Under the pieces are notes generated by a model, which saw only the letters and a list, made by a program, of their open reading frames with translations, ran no database searches and had not been told where the DNA came from. DNA of 11,919 nt from Methanocaldococcaceae archaeon (GTDB lineage Archaea; AGJL01; Methanococci; Methanococcales; Methanocaldococcaceae): the NCBI GenBank assembly GCA_027023665.1, contig JALVUY010000106.1:1-11919 (forward strand), written 5' to 3'. The position numbers and the translations under genes are program-made. Shown in pieces: positions 1 to 6,958 of this stretch. The first letter of the stretch is position 1. Every line of letters starts with the position of its first letter.

Positions 1-374
1 ACCATCTCACACTGCCTACATAACACACATTTATCTTGATATATTTTGATACTCTTCCTCTTAATCTTTGGATATCTTTCATCTTCTTTTATTGATTTTC
101 CATTGATTTTTAAATCTAATGCGTCAAATAGACAAGATGCGGCACATAAACCACATAAAACACATTTTTTTTCATCAATATCTAACTTTGGAGCTTCAAT
201 GAGACCTTTGGCTATTGCTCCTAAAGGACCCAACACAATTGCCTTTGTTGGGCAGATGTCATAGCAGATACCACAACCAACACATAGGTAATCATTCCAT
301 ATTAACTCCCTCTTTTCAAAACCATTTCTTGAGATTGTTATAACACCATTATAAACCTCTTTTATCTGTTGCAA
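1..374 (-). CDS. fwdF: Polyferredoxin FwdF of formylmethanofuran dehydrogenase (N-terminal part, runs off left edge)
   Basis: Reading the minus strand from 374 gives 124 codons without a stop before the window ends. The translation has repeated [4Fe-4S] motifs: CVGCGICYDICP, CVLCGLCAASC and the start of a third, CVLCRQC. This spacing, and the lead-in GFEKRELIWNDYLCVGCGIC, resemble FwdF, the multi-cluster polyferredoxin that carries low-potential electrons to the tungsten/molybdenum catalytic subunit during CO2 reduction to formylmethanofuran. Only about the first third of a typical FwdF is present. The start is TTG at 374-372: it is preceded by a strong Shine-Dalgarno (AGGGGTGGT on the minus strand, plus 378-386) and there is no ATG close by. 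The gene is divergent from fmdE-A-C-B and probably serves the same complex. FwdF is a firm family call; that this copy partners this operon is inference from position. Confidence 0.88.
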   Translation of the reverse strand, partial: MQQIKEVYNGVITISRNGFEKRELIWNDYLCVGCGICYDICPTKAIVLGPLGAIAKGLIEAPKLDIDEKKCVLCGLCAASCLFDALDLKINGKSIKEDERYPKIKRKSIKIYQDKCVLCRQCEM

Positions 375-495
375 GATACCACCCCTAAAAGAAACACTAA
401 TAATTAAAATATTTAGATCTTTATATGTTTTTTATTTCAGTTACTAAATATTAAATTATGAAAACTATCATAAATAAATATTTTTTGTCTTAATC

Positions 496-520
496 ATAAG
501 TCATAACTTATATATATAAG
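496..520. promoter_or_regulatory. Promoter region with symmetric TATA element between fwdF and fmdE
   Basis: CTTATATATATAAG at 507-520 is a perfect 14-bp palindrome that contains a good archaeal TATA box. It overlaps an inverted repeat ATAAGT-N4-ACTTAT (496-511). With the usual spacing of about 25 nt, plus-strand transcription would begin near 540, giving a leader of roughly 75 nt before fmdE. Because the box is symmetric it could also serve the divergent fwdF gene. The rest of 375-617 is AT-rich with no ORF. The start sites are inferred, not seen. Confidence 0.5.
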
Positions 521-574
521 ATAATCAACTACATTATGTTTGGATATTACTAAAAAATGAAATTATGTAACTAT

Positions 575-594
575 AATTAGTTACGTAACTAATT
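575..594. promoter_or_regulatory. Perfect 20-bp palindrome in the fmdE leader, candidate operator
   Basis: AATTAGTTACGTAACTAATT equals its own reverse complement. It lies about 55-75 bp downstream of the TATA element and 12 bp upstream of the fmdE ribosome binding site. A further half-site GTAACTA occurs at 567-573, and AGTTACTAA occurs at 439-447 on the fwdF side. In Methanothermobacter the fmdECB promoter has a protein (Tfx) binding downstream of the start, so a regulator site in this position has a precedent. No regulator can be named from sequence. It could also fold as an RNA hairpin in the leader. Confidence 0.5.
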
Positions 595-617
595 TTAATT
601 AACTCGGTGATATCTGT

Positions 618-1190
618 ATGGATATTATAAACTCTATAGCTAACAAACTTGATGGGATTACACGGGAAGATATTGAAAGAGTCATTGATTTTCATGGTTG
701 TTTAAGTCCAGGAGTTTTAATTGGAATCTTCATGTTTAATTTGGCTAAGAAAATCCTCAATATTGGTGAAAATGACAGAGTTTATGCCATCTGTGAAACC
801 TACAATTGTGTTCCTGATGCTTTTCAAATTCTTGGAAGATGTACAACAGGAAATAAGAGATTAAAAATCAATGACACTGGAAAGATGGCGGTAACTGTAA
901 ATAAATGGGGAAGAGAAGGAGAAATTATAAAAGGAGTTAGAATAATTCTCGACCCTAAAAAAACTGTCAAATATCCAAAACTTCATGCCTGGTATCTGAA
1001 CATTGAGAAAGTTCCACATGATGATGTTATTTTAGAAATTATTGAAGCTGGGGAAGATGTCTATTCTTATGAGTTTGTTGATATTCTCGTCCCAACCAAA
1101 CAAAAAAAATCTATAAAATTGTGTGAAATTTGCAAAGAGCCATTTATACAAAAAGGTAATGAGACTATCTGCTCATCTTGCCAAAATTAG
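618..1190 (+). CDS. fmdE: FmdE-family protein with C-terminal zinc ribbon
   Basis: This 190-residue protein has the FmdE fold in its first ~150 residues. Visible hallmarks are the early HGCLSPGVLIG segment, with a His-Cys pair in the usual metal-binding place, and the CETYNCVPDAFQ stretch followed by GRCTTGNKRL. The C-terminus carries a zinc ribbon made of CEIC (about 173-176) and CSSC (about 185-188), an arrangement typical of methanogen FmdE. FmdE co-occurs with and is co-transcribed with formylmethanofuran dehydrogenase genes (first gene of fmdECB in Methanothermobacter). Its biochemical role is not settled, and a role in metal or cofactor handling is a guess. The start is fixed by GGTGATATC at 607-615 just upstream. 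It leads a tight operon: fwdA begins 15 nt after its stop. Confidence 0.9.
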   Translation: MDIINSIANKLDGITREDIERVIDFHGCLSPGVLIGIFMFNLAKKILNIGENDRVYAICETYNCVPDAFQILGRCTTGNKRLKINDTGKMAVTVNKWGREGEIIKGVRIILDPKKTVKYPKLHAWYLNIEKVPHDDVILEIIEAGEDVYSYEFVDILVPTKQKKSIKLCEICKEPFIQKGNETICSSCQN

Positions 1191-1205
1191 ATTCTTGGTG
1201 ATATT

Positions 1206-2953
1206 ATGTATCTTGTAATAAAGAATGGATATGTATTTGACCCAATGAATGGGATTGATGGAGAAAAAATGGATATCTTTGTTAAAGATGGGAAGATTGT
1301 TGAGGAACTATCTTCAAATGAACTGAAAGATGCTAAAGTTATTGATGCTACAAACAAAACCGTAATGCCTGGAGGTGTTGATTCTCACACTCATGTTGCT
1401 GGACCTAAAGTTACACACGGTAGATTGATGTGTCCTGAGTTACAACACAAACATATTGTGAAAAAAACTGAAATAACTCACAGCGGTTCTGGAAATATCG
1501 TACCTTCAAGCTATGCTATGGGTTATAAATACACAATAATGGGTTATACAACTGTTTGCGAAGCCGCTACTCCTCCAATGCTCGCAAAACACACTCATGA
1601 AGAGCTAAAGCACGTCCCTATTTTAAATAAATGTGCATACCTAATGCTTGGAAACAATTGGTTTGTTATGAGGTATTTAAAAGAAGGAGATATTGAGAAA
1701 ACCGCCGCCTATGTTGCGTGGATGCTCAAAACCCATAAATGTTTTGGGATTAAGTGTGTAAATCCTGCTGGTGTAGAGAACTGGGGTTGGGGTTTAAATA
1801 TCTATTCCTTAGATGAGCCAAATTTGCATTTTGAAGTTACTCCAAGAGAAATTATTAGAGGATTAGCAGAAGTTAATGAAATGCTTGGGTATCCAATGTC
1901 AATACATGTTCATGCCAATGGTTTAGGTCATCCAGGAAACTGGGAAATTGCAAGAGAAACTTTAACAGTTCCAAAAGACATAAAACCAAATCAAAAGGTT
2001 GAAATTGAAGAAGAAATTAAGACAAAAGTTCCTTATGAGAGAGAGCAGAGTATTTATTTAACTCATGTTCAGTTTAATGCATTTGGTGGAACTTCATGGA
2101 AAGATTTCGAATCTGGTACAAAAGGTATTATTGACTATGTAAATAAATCAAAACATGTTGTTATTGATAGTGGCTGTGTTATTTTTGGAAGAACTATTTG
2201 TATGACTGGAGATGGTCCAAATCTTTACGATTTAGCAGTATTAACTGGAGAAAAATGGTCTAATGATGATGTTGAATTGGAGTGTGGTTCTGGTATAGTC
2301 CCTATTATCTACAAAAAGAAAAATGGGGTGCATAGTGTTCAGTGGGCTATGGGTTTAGAATTATTGTTAGGAGTTAAAGATCCATGGAAGGTTGTTATGA
2401 CAACAGACAGTCCTATGGGGGTTCATTCACAAACTATCCAAAAGTTATCTCATGGCTAATGTCTAAAAAGGCTAGGGAGGATTTATTAAAAGAATGCCAC
2501 AAATGGGCTTCTGAAAGAACAGATCTTCCAAACATTGATAGAGAAATGAGTTTATTTGAAATAGCAACAATTACAAGAGCTACTCCTGCAAAAGCTGTTG
2601 GATTGGCTCCAATGAAAGGGCATTTAGGTGTGGGAGCAGATGCAGATATAGCCATCTATGATATAAACCCAGATACGTTGAATCCTAATGACTATAAAAC
2701 AATAGAAAAGAAGTTTTCTTGTACAGAATACACAATAAATGGAGGAATTATTGTTGCTCATAATGGAAAGATAGTCTCAACACCTGATGGAAAGACATAT
2801 TACTGTAATACCAAATTCCCAGACGAAGAAATCTACAATGAAATGATTAAGGATGTTAAAGATTGGTTTAAGTATTATACGTTTGATTTCACCAATTATC
2901 CAACAACAGAGCATTATTTAACAAAACCAACGCCAATAAATGTAGGTGAATAG
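1206..2953 (+). CDS. fwdA: Formylmethanofuran dehydrogenase subunit A (amidohydrolase subunit), interrupted by a frameshift
   Basis: FwdA is the zinc amidohydrolase-type subunit that condenses formate with methanofuran at the end of the intramolecular tunnel from the metal site. The first reading frame (1206-2459) covers residues 1 to ~403. It shows the metal-binding DSHTHVAG (His61, His63), GIKCVNP (Lys183, the likely carbamylated Lys), IHVHANGLGHPG (His234/236), LTHVQF (His287) and the catalytic-region Asp401 in MTTDSP. The family sequence then continues in the -1 frame (GGSFTNYPKVISWLMSKK onward) to the stop at 2951-2953. About 582 residues would be expected. The junction reads CCTATGGGGGTTCATTC where CCTAATGGGGGTTCATTC (PNGGSF) would be expected, so one base, probably an A near 2415, is missing. 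It may be a sequencing error, a real mutation or a recoding site; slipping back one base on GGG within GGGGG would restore the frame with Asn replaced by Met-Gly. GGTGAT at 1198-1203 sets the start. The 3' end overlaps the fwdC ribosome binding site. Confidence 0.9.
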
Positions 2954-2954
2954 C

Positions 2955-4193
2955 ATGGAAGTTATCTTAACACCAAAAGATACTCCAGATATTCCAATAG
3001 AAGCAGAGGTTATAAATCCAGATATATTTGCCAATAAGAGTAAGGAAGAGATTGAATCTCTCTTAGTTTGGCAAGGTCCTAATACATATCCAATCTCAGA
3101 GTTCTTTGATGTTGAAATAAGCCCAAATAACCCAAAAGATGTAACAATCATTATTGAAGGAGATGTTGAGAGAGTAAAATACATTGGTTCAAAAATGAGT
3201 TCTGGAAAAATTATAATAAATGGAAATGTAGGAATTCAACTTGGCTCAGAAATGAAAGGAGGGGAAATTGTTGTTAATGGAAATGCAAAACACTGGGTTG
3301 GTAGAGAGATGGAAGGGGGTATAATAAAGATTAACGGAAACGCTGGAGATTATGTGGGCTCTGCCTATAGAGGGAGTTGGCATGGTATGAAGGGAGGGAA
3401 AATTATTATTGAAGGAGACGCTGGAAACAATGTTGGAGCGGCAATAACAGGTGGAGAGATTATTATAAAAGGAAATGTTAAGCAATTCTGTGGAATTAGG
3501 CAAAATGGTGGATTTATCTATATTGGAGGAAATGCTGAGAGGGCTGTTGGAGTGGAGATGACAAAGGGAACAATAGTGGTCTGTGGAAGAATAAGGTTCT
3601 TTGCACCAGGATTTGAGTTTGATGGGATAGAGAAAGACCTAAACATAAATGATATAACAATTTATGGTGAATATCTCAAATTTATTGGAGATTATGCTAT
3701 AAGCAGAAAACCAAAAGGAGTTTTGTATGCTTTAAAAGAGAAAAACCTTGGACTTATAGAGCCAGAACTTTATGAATGCTATGATGATTACAAATATGAT
3801 GGAGGAATTAAAGCTCTCCTAAATACTGGAAGTACAATAGTTCAAGGAGAAATCATCAAGGGAGGGGAGAAATTTACTGAAAGATATGTTAAAGAATGTG
3901 CTGTCTGTTATATTCATCCAAATGACTATGAATATCTTGGAAAACCAGAGTATGTAAATGTAATCAGTGAAGATAAGAAAGCAAGTATAACTCTGAGAGC
4001 AATTCCTGATAGCTCATTACAAGAAGGAACTGTATTTATTCCAAGGTCTATTTGGGCTAATGTTGTTATTCTCTCCTATACAGAATCCATGGGTTCTCCA
4101 CTCTATAAGGGGTGTTATGTCTATGTTGAGCCAGTTAAAGGAAAAGCCGATATATTAACTGCTGAAGAGATTATGAAAAAGATATATGGGTGA
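2955..4193 (+). CDS. fwdC: Fused formylmethanofuran dehydrogenase subunits C and D
   Basis: The protein is 412 residues, much longer than a stand-alone FwdC (about 270). Residues ~65-215 contain six or so tandem repeats of the form GGxIxxxGNxxxxVG, the right-handed beta-helix also found at the C-terminus of glutamate synthase; this is the FwdC scaffold subunit. Residues ~285-412 (TGSTIVQGE, RAIPDSSLQEGTVFIPRSIWAN, MGSPLYKG) form a molybdopterin-dinucleotide-binding domain as in separate FwdD. A similar C-D fusion is known for FmdC of Methanothermobacter. I chose ATG 2955 over in-frame GTG 2946 because AGGTGAAT (2944-2951) lies at the right distance from 2955 and would itself be consumed by a start at 2946. 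The start is 1 nt after the fwdA stop, and the stop at 4191-4193 lies inside the fwdB ribosome binding site, so translation is probably coupled. Confidence 0.92.
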   Translation: MEVILTPKDTPDIPIEAEVINPDIFANKSKEEIESLLVWQGPNTYPISEFFDVEISPNNPKDVTIIIEGDVERVKYIGSKMSSGKIIINGNVGIQLGSEMKGGEIVVNGNAKHWVGREMEGGIIKINGNAGDYVGSAYRGSWHGMKGGKIIIEGDAGNNVGAAITGGEIIIKGNVKQFCGIRQNGGFIYIGGNAERAVGVEMTKGTIVVCGRIRFFAPGFEFDGIEKDLNINDITIYGEYLKFIGDYAISRKPKGVLYALKEKNLGLIEPELYECYDDYKYDGGIKALLNTGSTIVQGEIIKGGEKFTERYVKECAVCYIHPNDYEYLGKPEYVNVISEDKKASITLRAIPDSSLQEGTVFIPRSIWANVVILSYTESMGSPLYKGCYVYVEPVKGKADILTAEEIMKKIYG

Positions 4194-4198
4194 AACTT

Positions 4199-5530
4199 AT
4201 GGCTATGAAGGTTTTTAGGGGTATAACTTGTCCCGTCTGTGGGATGGCGTGTGACGATATAGAAGTTTGGTATGATGAAGAAAAGCAAGAAATAATTGTA
4301 AAAAATGTTTGTAGAGAGGGAGCTCCAAAGTTTAAAGAGATTGTTAGTCCGCATAGAATAAGAGAACCAATGATTAAAAAGAATGGTAAGTTTGTAAAAG
4401 TTAGCTGGGAAGAAGCAATAAATAAAGCCGCAGAAATTTTAGCTAATGCTAAGAGACCTCTCCTCTTTATGGGAGCTGAAACATCAGCTGAAGCACATAT
4501 AGTTGGAATGCATATGGCTGAATACTTAGGGGGTGTTGTTGATTCAAACTCAACAATATGACACGGGCCTACTTTAATGGGTGTTCAAGAGGCTGGACTT
4601 CCTGGCTGTACTGCTGGTGAGGTAAAAAATAGAGCTGATTTAATCATATTCTGGGGTTGTAATCCAATGCACTCTCACCCAAGACACATGAGTAGATATT
4701 CGGTCTTTGCAAGGGGATTCTTTAGAGAAAGAGGTAGAAAAGATAGAAAAATAGTTGTTGTCGATCCAAGAAAAACAGATACTGCAAAGTTAGCAGATTT
4801 ACATGTTCAGTTAAAACCAAACACTGACTATGAGTTGTTCTCTGCTCTCTTAACAATATTGAGGGGTAAAAAGCCACATCACAGCGTTGAGAAGATAACT
4901 GGAGTGCCAATTGAAGTTATGGAAGAAATGGTTGAATGGATGAAAAACGCTAAATTCGTAAAAATTTATGGTGGTTTAGGATTACCAGCATCAAGAGGTG
5001 GACATAGAAATATAGAGTGTGTCTTAAATTTAGTTAGAGAGTTGAACAAATATACAAAATGTGTTATTGGAGCTTTAAGAGGGCACTGTAATGTTAATGG
5101 GTTCAACCAAGTTGCTTCATATATGTATGGTTATCCTTACGGAATAGATTTTGCAAGAGGTTATCCAAGATACAATCCTGGAGAGTTTACATTTGCAGAC
5201 CTATTAAGAGAAAGAGAAATTGATGCTGTGTTAGTAGTGGCTGCTGGTATAGTTGAGCATACACCAAGAGACTGTGCCAAGTATTTAAATGAGATTCCAA
5301 TGGTTTGTATAGATATTGCCCCAGGACCTACACCTTATGCTTCAGATGTTGTATTGCCTGGAGTTATTGATGGAATGGAATGTGGAGCAACATTCTATAG
5401 ATTTGACGGATTGACTTTGTATGCAAAACCTTTCACAACCTCACCATTTCCATTTACTAAAAGTAATGAAGACACTTTAAGACAAATATTTGAAAAGGTT
5501 AAAGAAATTAAAGAAGGTAAGAAAAAATAA
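4199..5530 (+). CDS. fwdB: Selenocysteine-containing catalytic subunit B of formylmethanofuran dehydrogenase
   Basis: FwdB carries the tungsten or molybdenum bis-pterin site and one [4Fe-4S] cluster and reduces CO2 to formate. An N-terminal cluster motif is visible: Cys11, Cys14, Cys18 and Cys38. The frame meets TGA at 4559-4561 and continues in the same frame without loss of homology to TAA at 5528-5530. Reading TGA as Sec gives SNSTI-U-HGP, where other FwdB/FmdB proteins have Cys as the metal ligand, so this is residue Sec121 of a 443-residue protein. A selenium form (FwuB) is known from Methanopyrus kandleri. A SECIS hairpin lies in the 3' UTR. ATG 4199 is preferred over GTG 4190 because GGGTGA (4188-4193) sits 5 nt before it; ATG 4205 is a weaker alternative. 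A caller that treats TGA as stop would split this gene into two pieces, 4199-4561 and 4577-5530. Confidence 0.94.
4559..4561 (+). other. In-frame UGA selenocysteine codon of fwdB
   Basis: The TGA lies between two homologous halves of fwdB in the same frame and replaces the conserved metal-ligand Cys codon. Together with the downstream SECIS element this supports recoding to selenocysteine rather than termination or a nonsense mutation. Confidence 0.93.
4591..4608 (+). other. 5' arm of an 18-nt long-range complementarity, inside fwdB
   Basis: GGCTGGACTTCCTGGCTG, encoding part of EAGLPGC (residues 131-137), starts 29 nt after the Sec UGA. It is the exact reverse complement of 5537-5554 in the 3' UTR. 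Twelve of its 18 bases are G or C, unusual for this AT-rich sequence. The pairing is directly seen; its function is inferred. Confidence 0.85.
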
Positions 5531-5536
5531 AAAATT

Positions 5537-5554
5537 CAGCCAGGAAGTCCAGCC
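5537..5554 (+). other. 3' arm of the 18-nt long-range complementarity, fwdB 3' UTR
   Basis: CAGCCAGGAAGTCCAGCC starts 6 nt after the fwdB stop and ends 18 nt before the SECIS stem. It pairs without mismatch to 4591-4608. The flanking bases (4590/5555 and 4609/5536) do not pair, so the match has sharp ends. A noncoding segment matching a conserved coding segment in antisense suggests the UTR was selected to pair, but a chance or duplication origin is not excluded. Confidence 0.85.
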
Positions 5555-5572
5555 AGCCAAAAAATGTTTGTG

Positions 5573-5607
5573 ATGATACGCCGAACCCGTTAAGGGAGGC
5601 GTATCAT
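5573..5607 (+). promoter_or_regulatory. Archaeal SECIS element in the fwdB 3' UTR
   Basis: The lower stem is 10 bp: ATGATACGCC (5573-5582) with GGCGTATCAT (5598-5607). It is followed by an asymmetric internal loop of GAA (5583-5585) opposite a single A (5597), then three C-G pairs (5586-5588 with 5594-5596) and a five-base apical loop GTTAA. The GAA/A internal loop with a short GC upper stem is the archaeal SECIS hallmark. It directs UGA in fwdB to be read as selenocysteine, and its 3' UTR location is usual for archaeal selenoprotein genes. Confidence 0.95.
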
Positions 5608-5610
5608 GTC

Positions 5611-5626
5611 TTTAATTATTTTTTTT
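5611..5626 (+). terminator. U-rich terminator after fwdB
   Basis: A run of eight T (5619-5626), preceded by TTTAATTA, starts 12 nt after the SECIS stem. Archaeal RNA polymerase terminates at such U tracts, so the fmdE-fwdB transcript probably ends here, just beyond the SECIS. Confidence 0.6.
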
Positions 5627-5696
5627 ACAACATTTGGTAATGGTTTTTAATTAATTTAATGGATAAAAATTAATTTAATATAATTACGGTGATAGT

Positions 5697-6827
5697 ATGA
5701 TTTCAGTTAAAGAGGCAGAGAGGATCTTAGAAAAATTCAGATTTAACAAAACTGAATATGTTAAAATAGAGGATGCCTATGGTAGAGTCTTGGCTGAAGA
5801 CATTATAAGTGATGTAGATATTCCAAGGTTTGACAGAAGTGATATTGACGGCTATGCAGTGACAGAGATTTTAGATGAGTATGTTTTAATTGATGAAGTT
5901 TTTGCTGGAGATGATAAAGATTTAGTGATAGAGGGAAACGAGTGTGTTTTAGTAGCAACAGGAGGAAAAGTTCCAAAAAATACAAAGTATGTTATACCAA
6001 TTGAAAATACAGTAAGGGTTAGAAATAAAGTAGTTGTTATAAGTTTTGATAGAATTGAAGGAATTTCAAAAAAGGGTTGTGATATAAAAAAAGGAGAAAC
6101 AATTTTAAAGAAGGGAACTTTAATAAATGAGAGAAATATTGGAGTTTTGGCAGGATTAGGTATTGAAGAAATAAAAGTTTATAAGATCCCAAAAGTAGGA
6201 ATTCTATCAACTGGTAATGAACTATTTAAGATGACTAAAGATATAAATTCAAAAACAATATCTTCTATTGTAAAAAAAGCAAGTTGTGAGCCAATATTTT
6301 TAGGAATTGCAAGAGATGACTTTAATGAAATAAAAGAGAAAATAATTAATGCATCAGAAAAATGTGATATTGTTGTAACATCTGGTGGAGTTTCTGTTGG
6401 AAAAAAGGATTTCCTACCGAGGGTTGTTGATGAATTGGGTGAGATTTTATTCCATAAGGTTAAGATGAGGCCAGGAATGCCCATGCTATTTGGAAAAGTA
6501 AATGATAAACCTATTTTTTGCATGCCAGGTAATGTAGTTTCATGTTTAGTTTGCAGTTATATGTTTTTGCTACCTTTTTTAATGAAAATGATACATAGAC
6601 CATATAGAAAGAGAATTATTAAAGCAGTGTTATCAGAGAAAATTGTATCAGAACCAGATTTCTTATATCTAAGACCTGTTAAATTAAAAAATAGAATAGC
6701 CTATCCAATATTTAAAGGTTCTAATATACTAACTTCAATATTAGATGCCGATGGATTAGGTATAATAAGAGAAAATGAATTAGAAAAGAATGAAGGAGAG
6801 TTAATTGATGTTTGGCTATTTGACTAA
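5697..6827 (+). CDS. moeA: Molybdopterin molybdenumtransferase MoeA
   Basis: MoeA inserts molybdate or tungstate into adenylated molybdopterin, the last step before the cofactor is used by enzymes such as FwdB. Diagnostic segments in order are FDRSDIDGYAV (about 45-55), ATGGKVPKNTKYVIPIENT (about 87-105), STGNEL (171-176), TSGGVSVGKKDF (228-239), VKMRPGMPMLFGKV (about 255-268) and the CMPGNVVSC loop (275-283). At 376 residues it is slightly shorter than bacterial MoeA (about 410) but all domains appear present. The start is set by GGTGAT (5689-5694) 2 nt upstream. It lies 166 nt after fwdB, beyond the SECIS and U tract, so it probably has its own promoter; TTTTTAATTAATTT at 5644-5657 is a weak TATA candidate. 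Archaea often carry two MoeA paralogues, and the metal preference of this one cannot be read from sequence. Confidence 0.93.
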   Translation: MISVKEAERILEKFRFNKTEYVKIEDAYGRVLAEDIISDVDIPRFDRSDIDGYAVTEILDEYVLIDEVFAGDDKDLVIEGNECVLVATGGKVPKNTKYVIPIENTVRVRNKVVVISFDRIEGISKKGCDIKKGETILKKGTLINERNIGVLAGLGIEEIKVYKIPKVGILSTGNELFKMTKDINSKTISSIVKKASCEPIFLGIARDDFNEIKEKIINASEKCDIVVTSGGVSVGKKDFLPRVVDELGEILFHKVKMRPGMPMLFGKVNDKPIFCMPGNVVSCLVCSYMFLLPFLMKMIHRPYRKRIIKAVLSEKIVSEPDFLYLRPVKLKNRIAYPIFKGSNILTSILDADGLGIIRENELEKNEGELIDVWLFD

Positions 6828-6930
6828 TTTATTATTGATATTTTGTTTATTATTTTTATTATTTTATTTAGAATAAATATCTTTTTTAGAAGACTTTCAA
6901 ATTTTCTTTTAATTTTTATTTTTATAGTAG
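6828..6930 (+). terminator. T-rich intergenic stretch, likely termination of moeA
   Basis: The 131 nt between moeA and the next gene contain several T tracts (for example around 6852-6869, 6883-6888 and 6902-6922) and no hairpin of note. This fits U-tract termination after moeA. TTTTTATAG near 6919-6927 might be a weak TATA element for the next gene. Confidence 0.35.
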
Positions 6931-6958
6931 TTTGCACATAAATAAATTTGGTGGTATT

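Noticed and set aside
46..264. 72-codon plus-strand open frame at the left edge
   Set aside because: It is antisense to the ferredoxin motifs of fwdF, whose minus-strand frame has conserved cysteine clusters; no ribosome binding site.
2391..2404. Small hairpin GTTGT-TATG-ACAAC just before the fwdA frameshift
   Set aside because: Five A/U-G/C pairs upstream of the shift site are too weak and wrongly placed to act as a -1 stimulator.
2384..2953. Separate gene starting at 2384
   Set aside because: Homology in this frame begins only near 2417; it is the C-terminal part of the frameshifted fwdA.
4577..5530. Separate gene starting at ATG 4577
   Set aside because: It has no ribosome binding site and continues the fwdB frame and homology across the Sec UGA; it is the C-terminal part of FwdB.
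5649..5679. Direct repeat AATTAATTTAAT (twice) before moeA
   Set aside because: Both copies are pure A/T in a highly AT-rich stretch; chance occurrence is likely, so not called an operator.
6179..6523. 114-codon minus-strand open frame inside moeA
   Set aside because: The plus strand carries all MoeA motifs here; the antisense frame lacks a start signal and any known family.
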